Positions 35,841 through 44,325 of a stretch of 64,000 bases of DNA are shown piece after piece (position 1 is the first letter of the stretch; every line of letters starts with the position of its first letter). The notes below the pieces were generated by a model. The model ran no database searches. It was not told where the DNA came from and worked only from the letters and a program-made list of their open reading frames with translations. A program made the translations under genes and the position numbers. Source of the stretch: Granulicella arctica (GTDB taxonomy: Bacteria; Acidobacteriota; Terriglobia; Terriglobales; Acidobacteriaceae); contig NZ_JACCCW010000002.1 of NCBI RefSeq assembly GCF_013410065.1, forward strand, positions 558,001 through 622,000, in the 5' to 3' direction.

Positions 35841-37229
35841 ATGAGCGCCTTGCTGAAAGAGCCCGCACGCATTGCTACTCCCGAAATGCATACCGAGTAT
35901 GGTCCGAAGCTTGTTGCTCCGCTGCCCGGTCCACGTGCGCAGAAGATCGTCGCGGAAGACGAGAGCCTAATGTCGCCTAGCTATACGCGAAGCTATCCAT
36001 TGGTGGTCAAGCGTGGCTATGGTTGTCGCATCGAAGATGTCGACGGCAACGAGTTTCTGGACTTCACCGCTGGCATTGCAGTCAACTCGACCGGCCATTG
36101 TCACCCGGAGGTGGTGCAGGCTGTGCAGAACCAAGCAGCGAAGCTGATCCACATGTCCGGAACAGATTTTTACTATGATCTGATGCCGCAGGTCGCGGCA
36201 CGACTGTCCGCCGTCGCGCCTATGCCGGGACCACATCGATTCTACTTTGGGAATTCGGGTGCGGAGGCGGTAGAGTGCGCGATGAAGCTGGCGCGTTATC
36301 ACACCGGACGGCAGAGCATAATCAGCTTCTTTGGCAGCTTTCACGGCCGCACCATGGGCGCGCTCTCGCTTACCGGCTCCAAGATTCAACAGAAGCGACG
36401 TTTTGGCCCGTTCGTTCCCGGCATCACGCATATTCGTTACCCCTATTCGTATCGCGGATGTAGCGGTGGAGTGGAGGCGGAGGAGACGCTCGGGTTGGCC
36501 TGCGCACGTTTCATCGAAGAGACTCTCTTCAAGACAACACTGCCGCCTGAAGAAGTCGCGGCCATCTTCGTTGAACCTATCCAGGGCGAAGGTGGGTACG
36601 TCGTGCCTCCGAATGTCTTTCTTGAAGAGATTCGCTGTATTTGTGATCGTTATGGCATCCTCATGGTTGCGGACGAGATTCAGTCGGGTGCCGGGAGGAC
36701 AGGAAAATGGTGGGCGATCGAACACTCCGGCGTACAGCCTGACATTGTCTGCATCGCGAAGGGAATCGCATCGGGGATGCCATTGGGCATCTGTATGGCG
36801 AAGGCGAACATCATGAATTGGGTGCCAGGTTCGCACGCCAGCACGTTTGGCGGCAATCCTATTTCTCTGGCGGCTACACTCGCTACGATGGACATCATCG
36901 AACGCGAAGCTCTGGCTAACGTTGCAACGGTTGGAACTGCGGCCATTGCGCGATTGAGTAAATGGGTTGAGAAGTATGAGCTGGTCGGCGATGTTCGTGG
37001 CCGAGGTCTGATGATCGGCGTTGAGATCGTCGAGAACAAGCAATCTCGCAAGCAGGCTGGTTTGCTACGCGAACGCATTGTTGATCTGGCATTCGAGCGT
37101 GGCCTGTTGTTGCTGGGTTGCGGAGAAAACACGATTCGCCTCTGCCCGCCGCTGATCGTCACGCAACAGGAGATGGACGTCGCACTCGATATTCTGGAAG
37201 AGTGTATTGCGCTCGCACCCCGTTCCTAG
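35841..37229 (+). CDS. Class III PLP aminotransferase, probable lysine/omega-amino acid aminotransferase
   Basis: The 462-residue enzyme has the fold type I aminotransferase motifs FYFGNSGAEAVECAMKLAR, FHGRTMGALSLTGSK, VEPIQGEGGYVVPP, LMVADEIQSGAGRTGKWWA and the PLP lysine in CIAKGIASGMPLG. It resembles 4-aminobutyrate and acetylornithine aminotransferases. The two genes that follow encode an HglS-type 2-oxoadipate enzyme and an antiquitin-type dehydrogenase, so lysine 6-aminotransferase activity (giving aminoadipate semialdehyde) fits best; GABA or 5-aminovalerate are alternatives that sequence cannot exclude. Confidence 0.9.
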   Translation: MSALLKEPARIATPEMHTEYGPKLVAPLPGPRAQKIVAEDESLMSPSYTRSYPLVVKRGYGCRIEDVDGNEFLDFTAGIAVNSTGHCHPEVVQAVQNQAAKLIHMSGTDFYYDLMPQVAARLSAVAPMPGPHRFYFGNSGAEAVECAMKLARYHTGRQSIISFFGSFHGRTMGALSLTGSKIQQKRRFGPFVPGITHIRYPYSYRGCSGGVEAEETLGLACARFIEETLFKTTLPPEEVAAIFVEPIQGEGGYVVPPNVFLEEIRCICDRYGILMVADEIQSGAGRTGKWWAIEHSGVQPDIVCIAKGIASGMPLGICMAKANIMNWVPGSHASTFGGNPISLAATLATMDIIEREALANVATVGTAAIARLSKWVEKYELVGDVRGRGLMIGVEIVENKQSRKQAGLLRERIVDLAFERGLLLLGCGENTIRLCPPLIVTQQEMDVALDILEECIALAPRS

Positions 37230-37262
37230 AACGACACCGAAGTCGAATTCTGTAGAAGAATA

Positions 37263-38306
37263 ATGAGAGGGAAGATGGTAATCACGGAAGCTGTATTACA
37301 GAGAACGCTTGAACAAGTCGTTGGTACAGAACGTACACACAGTTTATTTCAAGTATTAGTGGTGCCACAGAGATTGATGGAAGAGACAGGCGCGAACATC
37401 TCACGTGCGGGCATTGCACAGGCGCTTAATATGCTTCTATTTGAAGAGCTAGTGAATCGTGTGCCGGATGCGAAGAGCTATGTGGAAGATTGCCTGCGCC
37501 ATGGTATGAAGGTAATGCACGATCACGGCGCGGTTCGCACAGTTGCCCTTCAAGGTATGGGTGGATTGCCGGCGGGCGAGGATGCGATCACGCGCATCCT
37601 GCGTCCGCTTGGCTATGCACTCAACGGAGTCTATCCATTGGAGAGGCTAAAGATGACAGGCCGCTCCCACGCGCACGCGGAGTATCCGGAGGAGCTCGCA
37701 CAGCTCTTTGTCAGTGAGCTGCATCCAGAGCGGTTCTCGGTGGAGTTTCAGGCTGCGGTTGGACGAATCACATCGACATCTCGTGACCCGCTTACTCCCG
37801 AGGCGGCGGCATTACTCGCTGAGTTGGAGGAGGGGTGTTCTCTATCTGTAGAAAAGTCGGTCATGTTGCTGCCAGTGCTAGCAAAGATTTTCACTCGCCA
37901 ACATGCGGAGGGGACACTTTCTGACTATGAAATTCTACTGGCTGAGTCGGCAGAGATGGCGTGGATCTCGACCGAGGGTAATGCCTTCAACCACGCAACG
38001 GATCGAGTCGTGGATATCGATCAATTGGTCGCGGATCAGAAGTTGCTTGGTCGCGCAATGAAGACAACGGTGGAGACATCGCAATCGGGCAGGGTTCGCC
38101 AAACCGCGTTCCTCGCGGCCCGAGTGCATCGGCGCTTTCGCGCCGAGGATGGCAGTGTGATTGAGAAGGAAGTGCCGGGTTCCTTCTATGAGTTCATTGC
38201 CCGATTTCCGTTTTCTTCTGAAGATGAAAGGACAGGTCTTGATCTAAGCTTTGACAGTTCAAGCGCACAGGCGATCTTTAAAATGACAGCCGATTCAGGA
38301 AGATGA
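37263..38306 (+). CDS. 2-oxoadipate dioxygenase/decarboxylase (DUF1338, HglS-like)
   Basis: The 347-residue protein belongs to the DUF1338 family, whose member HglS converts 2-oxoadipate to D-2-hydroxyglutarate with Fe(II), oxygen and loss of CO2. Family-like segments are DHGAVRTVALQGMGGLPAGEDAITR (interrupted here only by normal variation) and STEGNAFNHATDRV. Predicted metal ligands are His88, His244 and Glu310, with Arg92 four residues after the first; the 156-residue spacing between the two histidines equals that recalled for HglS (His70, His226). A second start, ATG 37275, has GAGAGGGA just ahead. It lies 33 nt after the aminotransferase. Confidence 0.88.
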   Translation: MRGKMVITEAVLQRTLEQVVGTERTHSLFQVLVVPQRLMEETGANISRAGIAQALNMLLFEELVNRVPDAKSYVEDCLRHGMKVMHDHGAVRTVALQGMGGLPAGEDAITRILRPLGYALNGVYPLERLKMTGRSHAHAEYPEELAQLFVSELHPERFSVEFQAAVGRITSTSRDPLTPEAAALLAELEEGCSLSVEKSVMLLPVLAKIFTRQHAEGTLSDYEILLAESAEMAWISTEGNAFNHATDRVVDIDQLVADQKLLGRAMKTTVETSQSGRVRQTAFLAARVHRRFRAEDGSVIEKEVPGSFYEFIARFPFSSEDERTGLDLSFDSSSAQAIFKMTADSGR

Positions 38307-38461
38307 CGGAGAATGCCGGGTCTTAAGCCGAGTGCTGTTGCCGAGTCAGCGACGGTGTTAGTTGCTGCGAGTATATCCCTCAGAGTGCAACAATGCGGCC
38401 ACTGCATTTTATCGAGGGCCTAGCACGAGACGTACGAATACATTATGAGGAGAAGTAGGGT

Positions 38462-39994
38462 ATGACAACTGAACAGAGTTCCCTTGCACAAGAGGTGCAC
38501 GATCTTCTCTCTAGGCTTGGAGTGTCGGAGTCAACCTACACGCAGGGAGACCTGATCGTGCGGACGCCGCTTACCGGCCAAGTGGTCGCGCGTGTGGTGA
38601 AGACAAAACCGGCGGTGGCCAGCGAGGCGCTCGCAGCGGCGCAGCGTGCGTTTCTCACATGGCGCAGCGTGCCTGCACCTCAGCGTGGCGACCTGATTCG
38701 GCTGCTTGGTGAAGAACTAAGAGCGGAGATATCTACCCTAGGCCGGCTCGTGACCATCGAGACAGGCAAGCTGCTCTCTGAAGGCTTCGGCGAGGTGCAG
38801 GAGATGATTGATATTTGTGTCTTCGCAGCCGGGCTGTCGCGACAACTCATAGGTCTCACGATTGCCTCTGAGCGTGCGCACCATCGCATGATGGAGACTT
38901 GGCATCCACTAGGCGTCGTCGGAGTAATCTCGGCGTTCAATTTTCCCGTCGCGGTTTGGTCGTGGAATGCGGCGTTGGCGCTGGTCTGTGGCAACGCTGT
39001 GGTGTGGAAGCCTTCGGAGAAGACACCGTTGACTGCACTCGCGACGCAGGCGCTCTTTGAGCGTGCGGCGAGCAAATTCGGCGATGTGCCCCTTGGACTA
39101 TCTGTGCTTCTGGTGGGTGATGCGCAACTTGGACAGCTGCTCGTCGACTGTCCGCATGTCCCACTTGTCTCGGCGACCGGTTCAACTGTCATGGGACACG
39201 CCGTTGCGCCGCGGCTCGCTGGACGCTTCGCCCGCGCGATTCTTGAGCTTGGAGGAAACAATGCAGCCATCGTCTGTCCTAGCGCCGATCTCGATCTTGC
39301 GCTACGCGCTATTGCGTTTTCTGCAATGGGTACAGCAGGTCAGCGCTGCACGACGCTGCGACGCCTGATAGTGCATGAGACGATTTACGATGACCTCGTC
39401 GCACGGCTCAAAAAGGTCTATCTATCCGTTGTAGTGGGTGATCCACGGGATGCCGGTACACTTGTAGGCCCACTGATCGATGAACGGTCCTTTGAGGCTA
39501 TGCAATATGCTCTCAATGAAGCACGAAATCAGGGTGCGAAGATTACAGGGGGAGAGCGTGTTGTGCTGGAGGGAAGCTTGGACGAGTCGTTCTACGTTCG
39601 CCCCGCGCTGGTCGAGCTTACGCAACAGGTGGAGGTGGTAAAAAGAGAAACCTTCGCTCCTATTCTCTATGTGCTCAAGTACCGCGAACTCGACGAGGCG
39701 ATCAAACTACAGAACGATGTGCCGCAGGGCCTTTCGTCGTCTATCTTTACGTTGAACGTACGTGAGGCTGAGCTCTTTCTTTCTGCAACTGGATCGGACT
39801 GCGGCATTGCTAACGTCAACATAGGCACCTCGGGTGCAGAGATTGGGGGTGCCTTCGGCGGCGAGAAGGAGACTGGTGGCGGCCGAGAATCCGGCTCCGA
39901 CGCCTGGAAGCAGTATATGCGCCGCGCTACAAACACGATCAACTATGGAGTGGAACTTCCCCTGGCTCAAGGAGTGAGCTTCGAGATCAACTAG
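38462..39994 (+). CDS. amaB: Antiquitin-type aldehyde dehydrogenase (aminoadipate semialdehyde / piperideine-6-carboxylate dehydrogenase)
   Basis: This 510-residue NAD(P)-dependent dehydrogenase has the ALDH7 hallmarks: HPLGVVGVISAFNFPVAVWSWN, LELGGNNAAIV with the general-base glutamate, GTAGQRCTTLRRL with the catalytic cysteine, and the C-terminal GGGRESGSDAWKQYMRR typical of antiquitin/AmaB. It would oxidise aminoadipate semialdehyde (in equilibrium with piperideine-6-carboxylate) to 2-aminoadipate. It follows the HglS-like gene by 155 nt; AGGAG precedes the ATG. Confidence 0.9.
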   Translation: MTTEQSSLAQEVHDLLSRLGVSESTYTQGDLIVRTPLTGQVVARVVKTKPAVASEALAAAQRAFLTWRSVPAPQRGDLIRLLGEELRAEISTLGRLVTIETGKLLSEGFGEVQEMIDICVFAAGLSRQLIGLTIASERAHHRMMETWHPLGVVGVISAFNFPVAVWSWNAALALVCGNAVVWKPSEKTPLTALATQALFERAASKFGDVPLGLSVLLVGDAQLGQLLVDCPHVPLVSATGSTVMGHAVAPRLAGRFARAILELGGNNAAIVCPSADLDLALRAIAFSAMGTAGQRCTTLRRLIVHETIYDDLVARLKKVYLSVVVGDPRDAGTLVGPLIDERSFEAMQYALNEARNQGAKITGGERVVLEGSLDESFYVRPALVELTQQVEVVKRETFAPILYVLKYRELDEAIKLQNDVPQGLSSSIFTLNVREAELFLSATGSDCGIANVNIGTSGAEIGGAFGGEKETGGGRESGSDAWKQYMRRATNTINYGVELPLAQGVSFEIN

Positions 39995-40373
39995 CTGGTA
40001 TTGAGGCGCGACGTCTACTTTCACTGAAACCGACGCTGGTTTCAGCGCGCTATCAGTGATGGTGGCCAGAGACGATCTATAGCGTTCTATTCACTTACGG
40101 CCAGTGAAATGGTGCTGAGCTCTTCCATTGAAACTTGTGGCCTGAATTTTGCATGATCGAAGTCCACAGAATCAATGTAATTATTGCCTGATCTGTCTTT
40201 TTATTCGCAAGGCAGATTTTCAAACCTGGTTTGGGTTGGCTTCCATCTAAATGATTTTCTTTGTTTGGGAAACATTCGAAGCTTATGAGAGAACAATTAC
40301 CCTCTTGAAGATAAAGCTTCCCCATCCGTTAGCTTGAGGCATAAAATGCTGGATTGCAATACAGGTGGCTCGC
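39995..40373. other. Intergenic region with a hairpin after the aldehyde dehydrogenase
   Basis: No credible gene is seen in this AT-richer 379-base gap. The only clear structure is the hairpin at 40024-40045. Confidence 0.5.
40024..40045. terminator. 8-bp hairpin downstream of the lysine-type cluster
   Basis: CTGAAACC and GGTTTCAG form a perfect stem with a 6-base loop, 30 nt after the stop of the aldehyde dehydrogenase. There is no T-run, so it is only a possible terminator. Confidence 0.4.
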
Positions 40374-40778
40374 ATGCTGAAATCTTTGTTCGTCCTTCCC
40401 ATCTTACTGCTCTCCATACTCTCACCGCAGCAGCCGCCCGCTACCTCAACACCGTCGAGTATTCCCGTCGAAGCTGCGCGTATGGTCAATCCGGTAAGGC
40501 CTACGCCTGAATCTCAGGCCCATGCCAAGAAAATGTACGGATACGACTGCGCCATGTGCCACGGAGCAAACGGCAACGGCAAAGGTGAACTCGTTGCTGA
40601 TATGAAGCTTGTTCTTAAGGATTACACCGATCCGGAAGCTCTGAAAGGTCTGTCTGATGGGGAACTCTTCTACATCATCAAGAACGGCAAAGGCCAGATG
40701 TCTGGAGAAGGTGATCGTGCGAGGCCGGAAGATCTCTGGAATATGGTGATCCTAGTGCGTTCGTTTGCTAAGAGATAG
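40374..40778 (+). CDS. Small exported monohaem cytochrome c
   Basis: The 134-residue protein has a signal peptide (MLKSLFVLPILLLSILSPQQ) and one haem motif CAMCH in YGYDCAMCHGANGNGKG, with a likely distal methionine in GQMSGEGD. It is a class I-like electron carrier of the periplasm. AGGTGG precedes ATG 40374. It stands alone between two non-coding stretches, so its partner is unknown. Confidence 0.85.
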   Translation: MLKSLFVLPILLLSILSPQQPPATSTPSSIPVEAARMVNPVRPTPESQAHAKKMYGYDCAMCHGANGNGKGELVADMKLVLKDYTDPEALKGLSDGELFYIIKNGKGQMSGEGDRARPEDLWNMVILVRSFAKR

Positions 40779-41469
40779 TACAAACGTGACGTTGCTTTTA
40801 TCGGATGGCAATTCCTGTTTCGGACGTAATAAGCTTTTGAGATTCCGGGTGCGTCAGCACACTTTTATCTGGATGCTGACTTGGGTCGGGAGTCTATCGC
40901 GATCTTTCTGTCAGTATCCAAATGCGAAAATTGCTGCTTTTGCGAGCGAAGTTATAGGGCCTCTCTTCCTGGGCGCGTAAAGCATCAGTACGGCGGATAA
41001 TAAGATAAGTATTGATAGTTTTGCCGGAGCGAACTCGGAGATTCTGAGGAAAAATTCTCGGAATGCACCTTGTGTCCGGGGGAGTTGCCGGTCTTTTCTG
41101 TACCAGTGTGAGTGAGAGAAGCTGGTTTTATAAAGGAACGAAGGCGCTGTACGTCGAATCCGGTTCATTGTGGGTGAACAGCTACTGCAAGATTTGGAGG
41201 AGATTAGGGTGCTGACCGAGCACTGTCGAGTCACCACAACTTGGTTCGGTCTCACTCTTGCGGGGATGCAGACTCCCTGCACCGAAGGCACGTATCACAA
41301 CAAACTTGGAGCATGGAGAGGCGAAATCGCAATGTGCTTTCCATTTTTCCTCGCCCCGGACGTCGGCTATCTGAACTCAGAGGCAGCTGCGCTACAGTAA
41401 CAATCCAGCTAGCAAAAAAATGGGGTTGAGCAATTGCAGTCGAGTCGTAAAACAAATTATTAGGAAATC
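40779..41469. other. Long stretch without a recognisable gene
   Basis: About 690 bases separate the small cytochrome from the promoter of the pyrimidine operon. Frames of up to 126 codons occur on both strands (for example minus 40911-41291, plus 41170-41400), but none has a good ribosome site or a motif I recognise. It may hold a decayed gene; I see no hairpin or repeat of note. Confidence 0.5.
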
Positions 41470-41508
41470 CAACAATAGTTAACACTTTTGACACCTTGAC
41501 TATTGTTG
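41470..41508 (+). promoter_or_regulatory. Candidate promoter with overlapping 10-bp palindromic operator before preT
   Basis: CAACAATAGT (41470-41479) and ACTATTGTTG (41499-41508) are perfect inverted copies separated by 19 bases. A promoter-like pair TTAACA (41479-41484) and TATTGT (41501-41506), spaced 16, lies between and within the arms, so a repressor bound here would block polymerase. The PucR-like protein encoded later in the operon is a candidate ligand-responsive binder. Confidence 0.5.
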
Positions 41509-41530
41509 CTGCGAGATGGGCACATGTACG

Positions 41531-42910
41531 ATGCAGACTCCAGACAAACAAAATGGTGATTGTGAGGAACCAGTGGAAGTGAACTGTCATCGCACCGACC
41601 CGACGCTGAGCGAGGCCCTTGATCCTCTGACTCGCGTTGCGGCGCTACGTGAGGCTCATCGATGTCTTTATTGTTACGACGCACCGTGCACGCATGCCTG
41701 TCCGACGCACATCGATATTCCCGGCTTTATTAAGAAGATTGCGACTGATAATCTTCTCGGTTCCGCGCAGACGATCCTTGAGGCCAATCTTCTTGGAGCT
41801 ACCTGCTCGCGCGTCTGTCCTGTGCAGGAGCTTTGTGAAGGGGCCTGCGTTCTCGGCGCATCGCATCAGCCTATTACGATTGGCCGGCTTCAGCGCCATG
41901 CCATGGATCATGTCTACAGCCGTGGTATCGAGGTGGTACAGGCCGCTACCTCTACCGGGCGCAAGATCGCCGTTATCGGTTCGGGTCCGGCGGGTCTCTC
42001 GTGCGCTGGGGAGCTTGCGCGCCGGGGGCATAGCGTCACGGTCTTTGAGAAGCGCGATCTTCCTGGAGGTCTTTCGACCTATGGCATCATCTCGCTGCGC
42101 GAGCCGGTCGAGGTTGCGCTCGATGAGGTGAAGATGCTGGAGAAGCTTGGCGTCATCGTCAAGACGGGCTTCGAGTTGGGCCGCAACCTGCAACTCAACG
42201 AACTTCAGCAACAGTTTGAGATGGTGGTCCTCAGCATTGGGCTTGGCCAGGTGCCACTGCTTGGCATCCCTGGTGAAGAGCATGTGCTCGACGGACTGGA
42301 GTATGTGGAAGGAAGTAAGGTCGCTGCCGAGCCACTGGTCGTCGGTAGGCACGTTGTGGTTGTTGGCGCGGGCAATACGGCTATCGATTGCGCCACGATT
42401 GCGAAGCGTCTTGGAGCGGAGCGCGTCACCATTGTCTACCGCCGCACCGACCGCGAGATGACGGCGTATGAACACGAGTATGAGTTCGCGAAGAAAGAAG
42501 GCATCGAGTTCCGCTTTCTCGCGCAACCGCAGGCGGTGGTGCTGGAAGATGGTCTCGTCAGCGGGCTGCTCTGTGCGCAGATGAAGCTTGGTGCTCTGGA
42601 TGCCTCGGAGCGTCCTTCGCCGGAGCCTGTTGCGGGGCAGGAGTTTGTTGTGCATGCCGACCAGATTGTGAAGGCCATCGGGCAGAAGAAGCCTGCTATT
42701 GCTACCGTATTAAATCTGAAGACCAGCAGCGGTTACATCGCCGTCGATGAGGACTTCGAGAGCAGCGTTCCCGCTGTCTTCGCTATTGGCGACTGCATTC
42801 GCAGCCGCGGCGAGGCTTCTACGGTTATGGCGGTCCAGGATGGCAAGATGGCCGCCGTTGCGCTGCACGCACGTCTTACTTCCTCCGTATCGCTTAGCAA
42901 GGGAGCATAG
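41531..42910 (+). CDS. preT: NAD-dependent dihydropyrimidine dehydrogenase, PreT subunit
   Basis: PreT passes electrons from NADH to PreA for reduction of uracil and thymine. The protein of about 459 residues has N-terminal iron-sulfur cysteines (CLYCYDAPCTHACPTHIDIPGF, GATCSRVCPVQELCEGAC), an FAD-binding GSGPAGLSCAGELARRGH, and an NADH-binding VVGAGNTAIDCATIAKRLG, as in the glutamate-synthase small-subunit family. Another ATG at 41516 would make the mRNA nearly leaderless given the promoter proposed upstream; neither start has a clear ribosome site. PreA starts 5 nt after the stop. Confidence 0.93.
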   Translation: MQTPDKQNGDCEEPVEVNCHRTDPTLSEALDPLTRVAALREAHRCLYCYDAPCTHACPTHIDIPGFIKKIATDNLLGSAQTILEANLLGATCSRVCPVQELCEGACVLGASHQPITIGRLQRHAMDHVYSRGIEVVQAATSTGRKIAVIGSGPAGLSCAGELARRGHSVTVFEKRDLPGGLSTYGIISLREPVEVALDEVKMLEKLGVIVKTGFELGRNLQLNELQQQFEMVVLSIGLGQVPLLGIPGEEHVLDGLEYVEGSKVAAEPLVVGRHVVVVGAGNTAIDCATIAKRLGAERVTIVYRRTDREMTAYEHEYEFAKKEGIEFRFLAQPQAVVLEDGLVSGLLCAQMKLGALDASERPSPEPVAGQEFVVHADQIVKAIGQKKPAIATVLNLKTSSGYIAVDEDFESSVPAVFAIGDCIRSRGEASTVMAVQDGKMAAVALHARLTSSVSLSKGA

Positions 42911-42915
42911 CTACT

Positions 42916-44301
42916 ATGGCCGATCTCAGCATTGATTTTGCAGGCATCAAATCTCCCAATCCGTTCTGGCTGGCGTCTGCTCCTCCGAGTAACTCTGGCA
43001 TGCAGGTCCATCGTGCCTTTGAGGCTGGCTGGGGTGGCGCGGTGTGGAAGACTATTGGCACGCCTGTGCTGAACGTCTCTAACCGATATGGGGCGTGGCA
43101 CTACGGCGGGCAGCGGATGCTCGCGATCAACAACGTCGAGCTGATCTCCGACCGACCGATCGAGCTGAACCTTCGCGAGATCGCTGATGTGAAACGCAAC
43201 TGGCCGGATCGCGCTGTCGTCGTCTCCGCCATGGTGGCGCCAAACGCAGAGGCGTGGAGCGAGGTCGTCAAGCGCATCCAGGACACGGGGGCTGATGGCA
43301 TCGAGCTGAACTTCGGTTGTCCTCACGGTATGAGCGAGCGCGGCATGGGCAGCGCAGTTGGCCAGGTGCCCGAGTATCTCGAGCGCATTACGGGCTGGGT
43401 GATGAGCGCGGCTTCCATTCCGATCATCGTGAAGCTCACGCCGAATATCACCAATATAGTTGTGCCTGCTCGCTCCGCTGTCTCTGCTGGAGCCAATGCG
43501 CTCTCGCTGATTAATACGATCAACTCTATCGTTGGCGTAGATCTCGATACGCTCGCGATTACGCCGAACATTGGTGGCAAGGGCGGCCACGGAGGCTATG
43601 CGGGGCCTGCGGTGAAGCCCATTGCTCTTAATATGCTGGCTTCACTTGGTACGGACGAGGTTGTCTCCAAGTCGGGGCTGCCAATCTCTGGCATGGGCGG
43701 TATCTCGACATGGCAGGACGCTGCGGAGTTTCTTCTGCTTGGGGCTACGAGCCTACAGGTTTGCACCGCCGTCATGCACTATGGCTTCCGCATTATTGAT
43801 GACCTCTGTAATGGCCTCTCCAACTGGATGGACGAGAAGGGCTACGCGACGATCAACGATGTGGTTGGCCAGAGCCTGCACCGTGTCTCGGAGTTCAAAC
43901 ACTTCGATCTATCTTTTAAAGCTGTTGCGCGGATCGACCAGGATACTTGTATCAAGTGCAATCTCTGCTATGTGGCTTGCAATGACACGACCCACCAATG
44001 CATCGATCTTGTCTCCGCAGCAGGTAAGGTTGTTCAGCCTTACTCCTACGACGTTCGTTCGAACGGTAAGGATGAGGCAATCAATACGCGGCCGCAGCCG
44101 GTCGTTCGCGAGGCGGACTGTGTCGGCTGCCGCCTTTGCTACAATGTTTGCCCGGTCGATCATTGCATCGAGATGGTCGAAGTGGCTCCCGAGCACCCCT
44201 CCACGACGTGGAACGAGATCTTGCAGGCCGAGCCCGAAGTCACCGAAGACTGGGAGGCGATGAAGGCCTACCGCGAGCGCAACGGCCTCCATATTCACTA
44301 A
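42916..44301 (+). CDS. preA: NAD-dependent dihydropyrimidine dehydrogenase, PreA subunit
   Basis: PreA is the catalytic FMN subunit that reduces uracil or thymine. The 461-residue protein has a dihydroorotate-dehydrogenase-like barrel (KSPNPFWLASAPPSN, ELNFGCPHGMSERGMG, the conserved NTINSIVGVDLD, GMGGISTWQDAAEF) and a C-terminal ferredoxin domain with two 4Fe-4S motifs, CIKCNLCYVAC and CVGCRLCYNVCPVDHC. Together with PreT it replaces the single large mammalian dihydropyrimidine dehydrogenase. Confidence 0.95.
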   Translation: MADLSIDFAGIKSPNPFWLASAPPSNSGMQVHRAFEAGWGGAVWKTIGTPVLNVSNRYGAWHYGGQRMLAINNVELISDRPIELNLREIADVKRNWPDRAVVVSAMVAPNAEAWSEVVKRIQDTGADGIELNFGCPHGMSERGMGSAVGQVPEYLERITGWVMSAASIPIIVKLTPNITNIVVPARSAVSAGANALSLINTINSIVGVDLDTLAITPNIGGKGGHGGYAGPAVKPIALNMLASLGTDEVVSKSGLPISGMGGISTWQDAAEFLLLGATSLQVCTAVMHYGFRIIDDLCNGLSNWMDEKGYATINDVVGQSLHRVSEFKHFDLSFKAVARIDQDTCIKCNLCYVACNDTTHQCIDLVSAAGKVVQPYSYDVRSNGKDEAINTRPQPVVREADCVGCRLCYNVCPVDHCIEMVEVAPEHPSTTWNEILQAEPEVTEDWEAMKAYRERNGLHIH

Positions 44302-44325
44302 CCCCGATTCTGTACTGGAGACTTC

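Noticed and set aside
35967..37043. 358-codon minus-strand frame opposite the aminotransferase
   Set aside because: The sense strand has all aminotransferase motifs; the antisense product has none.
41645..42655. 336-codon minus-strand frame opposite preT
   Set aside because: It is an antisense shadow created by codon bias of preT; its composition is arginine- and leucine-rich without any domain.
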